From NCBI RefSeq assembly GCF_007860015.1, contig NZ_SJPS01000002.1, positions 558,898 through 622,897 of the forward strand: 64,000 nt of DNA. The letters run 5' to 3'. Under the pieces are notes generated by a model. That model was not told where the DNA came from and made no database searches. It saw only the letters and a program-made list of their open reading frames with translations. Every line of letters starts with the position of its first letter. Within the stretch, counting starts at the first letter, position 1. A program made the translations under genes and the position numbers. Below, in pieces: positions 44,044 to 53,134 of this stretch. Source of the DNA: Bythopirellula polymerisocia. GTDB lineage: Bacteria; Planctomycetota; Planctomycetia; Pirellulales; Lacipirellulaceae.

Positions 44044-45249
44044 TCAAGGGTTATGTTCACGAAGCACGTTGGCAAGAATCTCGCAACCACTTTCCAGCAG
44101 TTCATCGCTGAGGGTCATCGCCGGGAGCAAGCGAATGACGTTGCCCTGAGTGCAATTAATCAACAGGCCACGATCGAGGCACTGCTGCACGATAGGAGCC
44201 CCTGGCACGCGGAGTTCTAAGCCAATCATCAGACCGCAAATTCGCAACTCGGCAACATAGGGAAGCTCATCGACCAACGTAGCTAGCTGCCTACGAAACC
44301 CTTCGCCCAGTTCGGTTGCCCGCTGCAAGAGCCCAAGTTCTTCGATCATCTCGATCGTGGCAATCCCTGCACGGGCAGCGATAGGGTTGCCCCCGAAGGT
44401 AGCAGCGTGCATTCCTGGTCGAAGACTCTTGGCGATCTCTTTTCTAGCCAACATCGCCCCACCTGCGATCCCGCCGCACAAGCTTTTGGCAAGCGTCATG
44501 ATGTCCGGCTCTACACCAAAATGCTGATAAGCAAACCACTTGCCCGTGCGACCACAGCCGGCTTGAACTTCATCAAAGATGAGCAATAAGCCTCTTTCGT
44601 CGGCCAGCTTCCGCAAACCATTTAAGAATCCCTCGGGAGGAATACGAATGCCACCTTCTCCCTGGATTGGTTCAACCAGGATGGCGGTCGTTTCATCGTC
44701 AACCTTTGCGGCAACAGCTTCAAGGTTGCCGAACGGGGCATAAATAAAGCCTGGCAGTAGCGGTCCGATCCCTTCGTGGTATTTGGGCTGCGCTGTGGCG
44801 GTCGTCGCTGCGTAGGTACGACCGTGAAAGCTTCCCTCGAAGGAAATGATCTTGTACTTCGTGGAAGAACTGTTCAGGCGTGCCAGTTTGATCGCGGCTT
44901 CGTTGGCTTCGGTACCCGAATTGCAGAAAAACGCTTGGCCGCCAAAGCTCCGCTCGCTCAAGAGCTTTGCCCACTGGCCTTGAGCCTCCATGTACCAAGA
45001 GTTCGGCACATGGATGAGTTCTGCCACCTGCTCCTGAACTGCTTTTACGACGGGATCCGGACAGTGTCCCAAGAGATTACAGCCCCACCCGGGGAAAAAA
45101 TCGAGATAGCGATTCCCCTGGTCGTCCCACACGTGCGAACCCTCGCCTCGAACCAGAGACAGAGGAAAACGCCCGTAGTTTGGGATTACATAGTCATCAA
45201 ACAACTGCAAGGTGGCTTGCGAAATAGCTGTTTTCTCGGCAATGGGCAC
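44044..45249 (-). CDS. argD: Acetylornithine aminotransferase
   Basis: 401 residues from the GTG at 45249, chosen because AAGGA (45257-45261 on the plus strand as TCCTT) sits 7 bases before it and the protein then starts V-P-I-A-E-K-T-A-I, near family length. A longer frame to a TTG at 45309 overlaps the argB stop and is less likely. PLP fold type [11 protein letters not shown] near 95, F-D-E-V-Q-A-G near 205, and the PLP lysine in L-A-K-S-L-C-G-G near 238. It transfers an amino group to N-acetylglutamate semialdehyde. Between argB and argF. Confidence 0.93.
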   Translation of the reverse strand: MPIAEKTAISQATLQLFDDYVIPNYGRFPLSLVRGEGSHVWDDQGNRYLDFFPGWGCNLLGHCPDPVVKAVQEQVAELIHVPNSWYMEAQGQWAKLLSERSFGGQAFFCNSGTEANEAAIKLARLNSSSTKYKIISFEGSFHGRTYAATTATAQPKYHEGIGPLLPGFIYAPFGNLEAVAAKVDDETTAILVEPIQGEGGIRIPPEGFLNGLRKLADERGLLLIFDEVQAGCGRTGKWFAYQHFGVEPDIMTLAKSLCGGIAGGAMLARKEIAKSLRPGMHAATFGGNPIAARAGIATIEMIEELGLLQRATELGEGFRRQLATLVDELPYVAELRICGLMIGLELRVPGAPIVQQCLDRGLLINCTQGNVIRLLPAMTLSDELLESGCEILANVLREHNP

Positions 45250-45305
45250 TGATATTTCCTTAGGTTGAGGTGCGGAGCATGAGTCTCCTACAGAGGCGGC
45301 AGGGC

Positions 45306-46196
45306 TCAAATAGGTTCGGCAATGATTTCGGTCCCGACTCCTCGGTTTGTGTAGATTTCCAACAGAAGCGAGTGACGTAGCCTACCATCAATGATATGAA
45401 TCTTGCCCACTCCCTTGGTTAGCGTCTCCAGGCAAGCCTGCACTTTGGGGATCATCCCTGATTCGATCCGGCCGTCGGCAATCAGCTCCTGCGCCTCGTC
45501 GGCTGAGAGAGTATGAATCAGTGAATCGGGATCTTCCTTGTCTCGCCGAACTCCGTTCACATCACTGAGAAAAATCAGCTTTTCGGCTCCCACGGCTTGA
45601 GCCACCGCAGTGGCAGCCGTATCGGCATTCACGTTGAGACGCTCTCCGGAAGCCGTCTCACACATAGAAGGAATCACCGGCACTTGCCCGGCGTAGGTCA
45701 GATTGTCGAGAGTTTCGCGGTCAACCTGAGTTACGGTGCCAACATAACCCAGATCGATGGGCTTGCCCTCTTCATCCAGGATTTCAAGCCGTTCCCCAAA
45801 AAGTACGTTGTTGTTCTGTCCAGAAAAGTTGAGCGGCATCGCCCGGCCACCAAACTCCTCAATGCTCTCAGCCAGGGACTCGTTGATCTCACCTGCCAAC
45901 ACGCGTTCGACGATTGCCAGGGTCGCCTCGTCCGTATAGCGTCGGCCATGAATGAAACGAGGTTCGATCTTAGCCTCGGCCATCGCCCGACTGATGGCTG
46001 CTCCTCCGCCGTGGACGACAATCGGCTTCATGCCAACAGTTTCCATAAACACAATATCGACCAAGAGGTGGCGCAGTGCATCGGGGTCTTCCATGACACT
46101 ACCGCCGAGCTTGATGACAGTAATCTTATCCCGGAATTGACGGATCCAACCCATCGCTTCGATGAGGACGTCGGCTTTTTGAATCGCGTCTTGCAA
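45306..46196 (-). CDS. argB: Acetylglutamate kinase
   Basis: 296 residues from the TTG at 46196, supported by AAGGA eight bases upstream (46205-46209) and by the typical start [18 protein letters not shown] at 46253 is an alternative, and the longer frame beyond that shows no conserved features. Amino-acid kinase fold: V-I-K-L-G-G-S-V-M near 24, V-V-H-G-G-G near 56, and L-N-V-N-A-D-T-A-A near 175. It phosphorylates N-acetylglutamate, the second step of arginine synthesis. It heads argB-argD-argF-rph. Confidence 0.93.
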   Translation of the reverse strand: MQDAIQKADVLIEAMGWIRQFRDKITVIKLGGSVMEDPDALRHLLVDIVFMETVGMKPIVVHGGGAAISRAMAEAKIEPRFIHGRRYTDEATLAIVERVLAGEINESLAESIEEFGGRAMPLNFSGQNNNVLFGERLEILDEEGKPIDLGYVGTVTQVDRETLDNLTYAGQVPVIPSMCETASGERLNVNADTAATAVAQAVGAEKLIFLSDVNGVRRDKEDPDSLIHTLSADEAQELIADGRIESGMIPKVQACLETLTKGVGKIHIIDGRLRHSLLLEIYTNRGVGTEIIAEPI

Positions 46197-46527
46197 AACT
46201 ATTTTCCTTGGTTTGGAGCGTTTCTGGAGCGGTGGATTGAGGACAGTATTCACAGGGTACTCTCGGGGTTGCTGCCAGACAGCATAAGTTTGCACGTGGG
46301 GCAGAATCCTGCATTTTAGCGCCTGGGTTCGACGGACGAAAGACCCGCTCAGAGGCAAGCCAGGAGGATTTCCCCTGACCCTGGCAACAGAGGCGCATTC
46401 ATGGCAAGATAGCTCCACGGGGCAAGCCTCGAGCCTGTCCATGGATTCCAACTGTCTGGAGTCTCCACCACCAGACATTGATTCGAGGGGATTTCCCTAG
46501 GCTTTGACTCGATTCGTCTACCCTGCC
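46197..46527. other. Divergent promoter region between argB and the GlmU-like gene
   Basis: About 330 bases. It is open in the argB frame, but without conserved sequence; I see no other gene and no recognised operator (no clear ArgR box). Confidence 0.45.
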
Positions 46528-47295
46528 ATGCCAAAAAATCTGCCTGAAAACACCACGTTGGCTATCGTCCTGGCGGCGGGAAAAGGCACCCGCATGGAAT
46601 CCGAGCTCCCCAAGGTGCTCGTTCCTGTCGCTGGGAGGCCAATGATTCGCTATGTGATCGACGCCATCCATTCTGCTGGTGTTGGCCGCATTTTGGTGGT
46701 CGTCGGCTATCGGGCTGAACTGGTTCGGGCTGAGCTATCTACTGAGCCGAAAATCGAGTTTGCCGAGCAACATGAGCAGCTTGGCACCGGGCATGCCGTG
46801 ATGATGTGTCGCGACCAACTGTCCCAGCACCAAGGCCCAGTGCTTATCGTGGCAGGAGATTCGCCGCTCCTACAGGCTGAGTCCATCAGCAGGCTTTTGG
46901 AGAACTTCTCGGCCGCAGATTGTGACTGTGTGATAGGAACGGTGGATAAAGAGAACCCCATCGGCTACGGTAGAATCGTCCGCAATCAGGCTGGCGAGTT
47001 TGTCGGCATTGTCGAGGAAAAAGATGCCTCCCCCGACCAACGAGAACTTTGCGAAGTCAACGTCAGCACCTACTTATTCGATTCGCAAGCATTGCTTTTC
47101 GCGCTAAATCAACTGACCGATGAAAACGCTCAAAAGGAATACTACATTACCGATTGCCCGGCAGTTCTCTTTGCTGCTGGCAAACGAGTCATGGCAGAAA
47201 AAGTGTTACAGCCTTGCGAATCAATGAGTATTAACAACCGGGATGAGCTGGCACTGGTCGAGGCAGCGATCCAGAGCATGTCCCCTTCAAACTAG
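46528..47295 (+). CDS. GlmU-like nucleotidyltransferase (uridylyltransferase domain only)
   Basis: 255 residues from the ATG at 46528 (TTG 46504 also possible). It matches the N-terminal domain of GlmU: L-A-A-G-K-G-T-R-M near 13, P-K-V-L-V-P-V near 25, L-G-T-G-H-A-V near 81, V-A-G-D-S-P-L near 102, and E-V-N-V-S-T-Y near 177. This domain makes UDP-GlcNAc from GlcNAc-1-phosphate and UTP. The left-handed beta-helix acetyltransferase domain (about 200 residues) is absent, so acetylation of glucosamine-1-phosphate must be done by another protein. prs starts 10 bases after the stop; the pairing gives nucleotide-sugar and PRPP genes in one unit. Confidence 0.9.
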   Translation: MPKNLPENTTLAIVLAAGKGTRMESELPKVLVPVAGRPMIRYVIDAIHSAGVGRILVVVGYRAELVRAELSTEPKIEFAEQHEQLGTGHAVMMCRDQLSQHQGPVLIVAGDSPLLQAESISRLLENFSAADCDCVIGTVDKENPIGYGRIVRNQAGEFVGIVEEKDASPDQRELCEVNVSTYLFDSQALLFALNQLTDENAQKEYYITDCPAVLFAAGKRVMAEKVLQPCESMSINNRDELALVEAAIQSMSPSN

Positions 47296-47305
47296 GCTAT
47301 TCTCC

Positions 47306-48250
47306 ATGACCGATCTCAAGATTTTTAGTGGCAACGCCAACCCCAAACTGAGCAAGGCAATTGCCGACTATTTGGGAGTCGGCCTCGGCAAGATCGCGCT
47401 GGGCTCATTCCCCGACGGCGAAACCTCTTGCAAGATTGAAGAAGATATCCGCGGACGCGATGTCTACTTAATCCAGCCGACCTCTCCCCCCGCCAATGAA
47501 ACACTCATGCAACTGTTGGTGATGATCGATAGTTGCAAACGAGCCAGTGCAGAGCGTGTCACCACAGTCATTCCGTACTTTGGATACGCCCGGCAGGATC
47601 GCAAGGACGAGGGACGTGTACCGATTACTGCCAAGCTCGTGGCGAACATAATCACCCGAGCTGGAGCAGACCGCGTTTTGGCAATGGATCTACACGCCGC
47701 CCAGATTCAGGGATTTTTTGATGTTCCCGTAGACCACCTCTATGCAGCCCCCGTGCTCAACGAGCACTTCTTGAAGATGAACATCCCCAGCGACGATCTG
47801 GTGATCGCCAGCCCCGACGAAGGGAGTATCAAACGGGCACTTGGACACGCCAAGCGACTAGGGGGAACGGTAGCGATCGTCGATAAACGCCGTACCAGTG
47901 CCGAGAACACAACTCAAGAGAACGTCATCGGTGGCCCCGTGGATGGCAAGATCGTACTGATGTTCGACGACATGATCAGCACCGCAGGCTCCATTTGTGG
48001 TGCGGCTCGCGTTCTGAGAGATCGCGGAGCCCGAGAGATTCACGTCGCTTGTACCCACGCCGTTCTTTGTGGCCCAGCCATCGAGCGTCTCAGCAAAGCC
48101 AACCTGAACAGCATCGTGTGCACCGACTCGATCCCGCTGACCCCCGAGCAAATGCTCCCTCAGACCAAGGTCCTGAGCATTGCCCCCCTCCTGGGAGAGG
48201 CCGTCAAACGAATCCACCGCAATGAGTCGATCAGCCGGTTGTTTCATTGA
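47306..48250 (+). CDS. prs: Ribose-phosphate pyrophosphokinase (PRPP synthetase)
   Basis: 314 residues from the ATG at 47306; the frame is open further left inside the GlmU-like gene. Class I PRPP synthetase: F-S-G-N-A-N-P-K-L near 7, Y-A-R-Q-D-R-K near 95, D-L-H-A-A-Q-I-Q-G-F-F near 128, and the PRPP loop V-L-M-F-D-D-M-I-S-T-A-G-S near 215. It makes PRPP from ribose 5-phosphate and ATP. Starts the prs-rplY-pth-rpsF-ssb-rplI-dnaB gene order. Confidence 0.97.
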   Translation: MTDLKIFSGNANPKLSKAIADYLGVGLGKIALGSFPDGETSCKIEEDIRGRDVYLIQPTSPPANETLMQLLVMIDSCKRASAERVTTVIPYFGYARQDRKDEGRVPITAKLVANIITRAGADRVLAMDLHAAQIQGFFDVPVDHLYAAPVLNEHFLKMNIPSDDLVIASPDEGSIKRALGHAKRLGGTVAIVDKRRTSAENTTQENVIGGPVDGKIVLMFDDMISTAGSICGAARVLRDRGAREIHVACTHAVLCGPAIERLSKANLNSIVCTDSIPLTPEQMLPQTKVLSIAPLLGEAVKRIHRNESISRLFH

Positions 48251-48471
48251 CGCGGCTGCCTTTTTTCCGTGTCGCCCAGCGATCGGATCTGTTAGTTAGG
48301 CAAGTGGCGCCGACGACCTTCCCCTCTGGTGCCTAACGAGCTGCTCAAAATACTCCATTCTGCGGCATTTCATGGGGTTGAATTTCTCCCGAAATAGCGG
48401 ACAATCGAAGGTTTGCATTGGCCCAATTGACGGGCGGCTAGTACCGCGGCGGTTAATTTACAGAGGTAGAG

Positions 48472-49104
48472 ATGTCGGAAGTCTTGGAAGTCAAAAAACG
48501 TGATCTACTAGGGAAACTCAATAACAGCCGTCTCCGCCGGGCGGGGAAACTGCCAGCGGTTCTTTACGGCCATGGTAAGGAATGCTTGAGTCTTGAGATC
48601 TCCGCCGAAAATCTGAAAACCTCACTTCGCCACGGCGCCAAGCTGGTACAACTCAAAGGGGCTGCCGAAGGTCAGGCACTTTTGCAAGACATCCAATGGG
48701 ACACCTTCCAGCAGCATGTGTTGCATGTCGATCTGCTGCGGGTAGAAGCACAAGACCGAGTGAAGGTCGAGGTAGACCTGCAACTGCGTGGTGAAGCCCC
48801 GGGCGAACACGAAGGGGGTGTCGTTGAACATCTCGTTCATTTTCTGGAAATCGAGACCGATCCGGGCCACATCCCCGAACACTTGCATGTGAATATTAAC
48901 CATCTCCATTTGGGTGGCGAACTTCGGGTTGCTGACATTGAGGATTTGCCCGAAGGAGCCCTTGTGCTTGGCGAACCTGATATGATCTTGGTGCAATGCG
49001 TTGAGCCCACTGTTGTGCCTGAGGAAGATGAATTGGCTGGCAGTGGTGCTGAGCCTGAGATCATTGGTCGCAAGGATGACGACGAGGAAAAAGCCGAGGA
49101 ATAG
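48472..49104 (+). CDS. rplY: Ribosomal protein bL25 (CTC type)
   Basis: 210 residues, the long CTC form with an N-terminal 5S rRNA-binding domain (about 1-95: G-K-L-N-N-S-R-L-R-R, L-P-A-V-L-Y-G-H-G) and a C-terminal beta domain (about 96-185). The extreme C-terminus is acidic (D-D-D-E-E-K-A-E-E), as often seen in long bL25. Ribosome site AGAGGTAG before the ATG. Confidence 0.95.
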   Translation: MSEVLEVKKRDLLGKLNNSRLRRAGKLPAVLYGHGKECLSLEISAENLKTSLRHGAKLVQLKGAAEGQALLQDIQWDTFQQHVLHVDLLRVEAQDRVKVEVDLQLRGEAPGEHEGGVVEHLVHFLEIETDPGHIPEHLHVNINHLHLGGELRVADIEDLPEGALVLGEPDMILVQCVEPTVVPEEDELAGSGAEPEIIGRKDDDEEKAEE

Positions 49105-49178
49105 TCCTTGCTGCTCAACCTTCTGGGTTTCGGGCCCCTGAGTTTTAGGAGTACAGGGGTTACAGGAGGACAGGGGCT

Positions 49179-49751
49179 ATGAAGCTGGTCGCGGGCCTGG
49201 GAAATCCCGGCAAGAAATACGAAGGAACAAGACACAACATAGGCTTTGAAGTCATCCAGTTGTTGGCTCAAGGCTTTGCAACAGCAACTGGGCGTTTGAA
49301 GTTTGAAGGACACCTCCAGGAGTGTTTGGTCGGTACTGAGAAAACCTTGCTATTAATGCCTCAGACGTTCATGAATTTGAGCGGACGCAGCATTCGGCAA
49401 GTGATGGACTTCTATAAGATCGACAACGAAGACCTGCTGGTTGTATGCGATGATTTTAACATTCCCCTCGGAACCCTCCGGCTTCGTGCTGCGGGATCCG
49501 ATGGGGGGCAAAAGGGACTGGCCAGCACGTTTGGGCAGCTTGGCACGGACCGGATTTCGCGTTTGAGGCTCGGAATCGGCCCGGTGCCTGCAGAGTGGGA
49601 CCCGGTGGATTACGTTTTGGGAAAGTTTACCTCCCTTGAACGCAAAGTCGTGAAAAACCAGACGACTCGAGCAGTCGAAGCAATCGAGGTCTGGATAAGT
49701 GAAGGAATTAACTTGGCAATGAGTCAATTCAATGGGAGTCTGCCCGAATAG
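49179..49751 (+). CDS. pth: Peptidyl-tRNA hydrolase
   Basis: 190 residues, full length. G-L-G-N-P-G-K-K-Y near 6 (Asn), T-R-H-N-I-G-F near 17 (catalytic His), F-M-N-L-S-G near 66, D-D-F-N-I-P-L-G near 93 (Asp), and G-S-D-G-G-Q-K-G near 106. It frees tRNA from stalled peptidyl-tRNA. The usual H-N-G-L is G-Q-K-G-L here. Ribosome site ACAGGAGG. Between rplY and rpsF, as in many bacteria. Confidence 0.96.
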   Translation: MKLVAGLGNPGKKYEGTRHNIGFEVIQLLAQGFATATGRLKFEGHLQECLVGTEKTLLLMPQTFMNLSGRSIRQVMDFYKIDNEDLLVVCDDFNIPLGTLRLRAAGSDGGQKGLASTFGQLGTDRISRLRLGIGPVPAEWDPVDYVLGKFTSLERKVVKNQTTRAVEAIEVWISEGINLAMSQFNGSLPE

Positions 49752-49814
49752 GGTCGACTAGACATTTACAATAGCCCTAAAGCTATCGAGTGGATTATCT
49801 AGTAAATCGGAGTA

Positions 49815-50246
49815 ATGGTTTTGGAAGAAAATATTGGCGTTTACGAAGGCTTGTTTATTCTGGATGCGAACGCTTATGCGCGGGATCACGATGGTCTGGC
49901 GCAAGAAGTGAATGGATTGATCGAAGCCGCCGGAGGCCACATCGAGGTCAGTCGGCTCTGGGAAGAACGGCGTCTAGCCTACCCCATCAAAGGACATCGC
50001 AAAGGTGCCTATTGGATCACTTATTTCCGCATGCCTACCTCGAATCTCACCGGTCTAACGCGCGAGTGTGAAATTCAGGACAATATCTTGCGGCAACTGT
50101 TCATTCGCTTGCCGGGAGCTCTGGTAGAACCCATCCTGGAGCACGCCCGTGGCGGCGGAGTCGTCCGTGCCGTACCGGTCAGTGATAAAGAAGATGACAA
50201 TGAAAATGCTGAGGAAGAAATCGAGGAAGAAGAAGTTGGCGTATAG
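49815..50246 (+). CDS. rpsF: Ribosomal protein bS6
   Basis: 143 residues. Core S6 domain at about 8-100 (Y-E-G-L-F-I-L-D near 9, W-G/L-E-E-R-R-L-A-Y-P-I near 46, G-A-Y-W near 63, F-I-R near 96). The last 30 residues are very acidic (D-N-E-N-A-E-E-E-I-E-E-E-E), like the glutamate-tailed S6 of other bacteria. The ATG at 49815 is only 2 bases after CGGAG; a TTG at 49821 has better spacing and is possible. The usual neighbour rpsR is missing; ssb follows 85 bases later. Confidence 0.94.
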   Translation: MVLEENIGVYEGLFILDANAYARDHDGLAQEVNGLIEAAGGHIEVSRLWEERRLAYPIKGHRKGAYWITYFRMPTSNLTGLTRECEIQDNILRQLFIRLPGALVEPILEHARGGGVVRAVPVSDKEDDNENAEEEIEEEEVGV

Positions 50247-50331
50247 TGCCTCCTTCAATCGTATTTCACATCGCCCCGCATTTTTCGAGTCCGCTTAAGT
50301 TTCGAGAGTATTTGAAAGAAGGATCGTTGCC

Positions 50332-50778
50332 ATGGCAAGTTTCAATCGAGTTGTTCTGCTCGGCAATCTAACCCGCGACATTGAACTGCGTTATGTCGGG
50401 AGTGGCATGGCCGTGACCGATATTGGTCTGGCCGTCAACGACCGGGTGAAGCGCAACGACCAATGGACGGAGGAAACCACTTTTGTGGACATTACTCTCT
50501 GGGGTCGCACTGCTGAAGTCGCCAACGAGTATCTCAGCAAAGGTTCCAGCGTACTCATCGAAGGCCGACTCAAGCTAGACACTTGGGAAAAAGACGGACA
50601 GAAGCACTCCAAGCTAAAAGTAATCGGCGAGCGAATGCAAATGGTCGGCGGACGCGGCGGTGGTGGCGGTGGAGGGGGCGGCGGTAGTCGTTCCTCGGCG
50701 AGAGACGAGTCGCAGGAATACGCCTCCGAAGCGGCCGTAAGCTCATCATCACCACCTTCCGATGAGATCCCCTTCTAG
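50332..50778 (+). CDS. ssb: Single-stranded DNA-binding protein
   Basis: 148 residues. OB fold (1-105): [13 protein letters not shown] near 4, F-V-D-I-T-L-W-G near 46, and G-R-L-K-L-D-T-W near 77. A Gly-rich linker (about 109-122) leads to the acidic tip D-E-I-P-F, which binds partner proteins. Good ribosome site (GAAGGA). The gene follows rpsF as is usual and precedes rplI. Confidence 0.96.
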   Translation: MASFNRVVLLGNLTRDIELRYVGSGMAVTDIGLAVNDRVKRNDQWTEETTFVDITLWGRTAEVANEYLSKGSSVLIEGRLKLDTWEKDGQKHSKLKVIGERMQMVGGRGGGGGGGGGGSRSSARDESQEYASEAAVSSSSPPSDEIPF

Positions 50779-50846
50779 TTTCCCACCGCGAATTCAATCT
50801 TAGATAACCATCAGACAAAGCTGTTTTACCCAACAACGATAAAAAC

Positions 50847-51383
50847 ATGAAAACAAAGCCACGAAAACTCAAGAGACTTCCCCATGCTGGAAAGCGCCTT
50901 CCCAAGGGTGATAACGGAGGGATCGAGTTACTACTGATTCACAGTGTGGAAGACCTGGGACATCAAGGGGATGTCGTGCAAGTTCGCCCGGGGTTCGCCT
51001 ACAACTATCTGATCCCCCAGGGAATGGCCACCCTCGCCACCGATCACCACAAACGGATGGTCGACAAGCATCGCACTAAGCTGCAAGCCTTGGAAAAAGT
51101 GCATCAATCGAATCTGCGCAAGAAGGCTACCGAGATCTCTAAGCAGAGTATCACCATCGAAGCCAATGCCACCGAAGATGGCCACTTGTATGGCAGCGTT
51201 GGTGCTACGGAAATAGTAGCGGCCCTGAAAAAAGTGGATATTCAGCTCAAGATCGATCAGATCCGTCTGGAGGGGGTACTCAAGGAATTGGGGCTGTACA
51301 CGGTCAAGTTCCGACTCTCCAATGATGTCGATGGCGAACTGAAGGTGTGGGTCGTCCCCACCGTCGGTTCCGACGACAAATAG
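50847..51383 (+). CDS. rplI: Ribosomal protein bL9 with basic N-terminal extension
   Basis: 178 residues. The normal bL9 start would be at about residue 26 (G-I-E-L-L-L-I-H-S-V-E-D-L-G), so the ATG at 50847 adds some 25 basic residues (M-K-T-K-P-R-K-L-K-R-L-P). No later ATG or GTG fits before the core, so the extension looks real. G-D-V-V-Q-V-R-P-G-F-A-Y-N-Y-L-I-P is the conserved rRNA-binding start; a long helix and the C-domain (L-Y-G-S-V-G-A-T-E-I) follow. Confidence 0.93.
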   Translation: MKTKPRKLKRLPHAGKRLPKGDNGGIELLLIHSVEDLGHQGDVVQVRPGFAYNYLIPQGMATLATDHHKRMVDKHRTKLQALEKVHQSNLRKKATEISKQSITIEANATEDGHLYGSVGATEIVAALKKVDIQLKIDQIRLEGVLKELGLYTVKFRLSNDVDGELKVWVVPTVGSDDK

Positions 51384-51478
51384 CCGCTGCTCGCGCCTTA
51401 ACCGCCTGTGGCATTGCCTGTTGCATTCTTGTGAACCTGCATGGGTTCACTGCCTCGTAGAGATGGAGCGTACTCACC

Positions 51479-52882
51479 GTGGCAGCTGTTGAACGGAGTC
51501 CTTCTGCGGCCCAGCGTAATTCAGCAAATTCTCCTATGGCGCGGCAATTGCCGCAAAACACCGAAGCCGAGAAATCGGTCCTGGGAAGTATTCTGCTGCT
51601 TCCTTCCGTTTTCGATGAAGTCGCCTTGATCTTGCGAGAAAGCGACTTCTACGATGACGCCAATCGCTGTATCTACGAGCACCTGCTTCAGATGCACGAC
51701 GCAGGTCAAAGCATCGACCCGATGCTGCTCGTAGAAAGACTTCGCTCGGCCGATCAGTACGAGTCGATCGGTGGGGCCGCCTACTTGGCCGAGATTGGCC
51801 AGATCGTCCCTACTGCCGCCCACGCCGAGTATTATGCGCGGATCGTGGCAGATAAGGCAGTCCTGCGGTCACTAGTCCATGCCGGTACCGACATCGTTCA
51901 CGATGCCTTCGATCCTTCACTTGAGACTCGCATGGCTCTGAGTCGCGCCGAAGAAAAAGTCTTCGGCATCCTCGAATCACGTGGGTCGCATGACCTCAGC
52001 AGTATCAACGAGGTCTTGCACGAATCTCTGGAGCGAATTGATGCCCGCATGGACCATCAACACGCCTTCGGCGGTTTGGAAACCGGATTTGACGATTACG
52101 ATCAATTAACTGGAGGCCTGCAAAACTCGGAACTGATTATTCTTGCTGCCCGACCTAGCATGGGCAAAACCGCACTGGCTATGAATATCACCGAGCACGT
52201 CGCGTTTCAACTGCGTTCGCCGGTGTTGTTTGTTAGCTTGGAAATGTCTGCCTTGGAACTCGGCGATCGCCTACTCTGTTCAGTTGCTGAGGTCAACGGA
52301 CATCGACTCCGCAACGGAACTATCACCGCCGAAGAACGCCGCAAACTCGTGCGATGTGCGAGTGAACTAAGCGAAGCACCATTGTACATCGACGATTCAC
52401 CTAGTCGCACGATGACGGAAATCGCAGCAAATGCACGGCGACTCAAGCGACGAGAAAACCTTTCCCTGATTGTGATCGACTATCTGCAGTTGATCGATCC
52501 CGACAACGCCCGCGACCCGCGTCAGGAACAGGTGGCGAAGATTGCTCGGCGACTCAAGGGCTTGGCTCGTGAGTTGAACGTTCCCGTCCTGTGCCTGGCT
52601 CAGCTGAATCGACAAGTCGAGTCCTCGCGCGACAACAAGCCACAACTTAGCCATTTGCGTGAATCGGGTGCCATCGAGCAGGATGCCGACTTGGTGATGT
52701 TCATTCATCGGGAGGAATACTACGAAAACAATCCGGAGGAGAAAGAACGACTCCGTGGCGAGGCGGAATTGCTAATCCGCAAGCAACGCAACGGCCCCAC
52801 GGGTGACATTAAACTTGCCTTCCTTCACGATTTCACGCGTTTTCGCAATTTCTCTCAGAAAGCCTACGAAGAATTTGATTGA
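51479..52882 (+). CDS. dnaB: Replicative DNA helicase DnaB
   Basis: 467 residues from the GTG at 51479; an ATG at 51536 gives a protein beginning M-A-R-Q-L-P-Q-N-T-E-A-E. The N-terminal DnaG-interacting domain is followed by the RecA-like helicase: Walker A A-R-P-S-M-G-K-T-A (about 223-231), Walker B I-V-I-D-Y-L-Q-L-I near 336, L-C-L-A-Q-L-N-R-Q-V near 378, and D-L-V-M-F-I-H-R near 404. Ring helicase that unwinds DNA at the replication fork. No intein seen. It closes the rpsF-ssb-rplI-dnaB set. Confidence 0.97.
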   Translation: MAAVERSPSAAQRNSANSPMARQLPQNTEAEKSVLGSILLLPSVFDEVALILRESDFYDDANRCIYEHLLQMHDAGQSIDPMLLVERLRSADQYESIGGAAYLAEIGQIVPTAAHAEYYARIVADKAVLRSLVHAGTDIVHDAFDPSLETRMALSRAEEKVFGILESRGSHDLSSINEVLHESLERIDARMDHQHAFGGLETGFDDYDQLTGGLQNSELIILAARPSMGKTALAMNITEHVAFQLRSPVLFVSLEMSALELGDRLLCSVAEVNGHRLRNGTITAEERRKLVRCASELSEAPLYIDDSPSRTMTEIAANARRLKRRENLSLIVIDYLQLIDPDNARDPRQEQVAKIARRLKGLARELNVPVLCLAQLNRQVESSRDNKPQLSHLRESGAIEQDADLVMFIHREEYYENNPEEKERLRGEAELLIRKQRNGPTGDIKLAFLHDFTRFRNFSQKAYEEFD

Positions 52883-53134
52883 GTGTGAGTAGGTGACAAT
52901 TTGGCCTCACCTACTCACCTCTTTCTGCTAGCATTTTTGGCGGCGGATTCTATTTCTTGCCGCAAAAGCCCCGAAGTTCATTCATTCTCGCCCCATCCCG
53001 TTGAGAATTCGGCTTGTCGGGGCATTGTCTATCCGCTATTTCTCTGCGGCCTGAAAGGTGGTCTCTACACGCACTTTGCGCGTGGTCGACCAATACACCA
53101 AGCTTATCTCCGCAAAGTGAATCTCGAATTGCCC

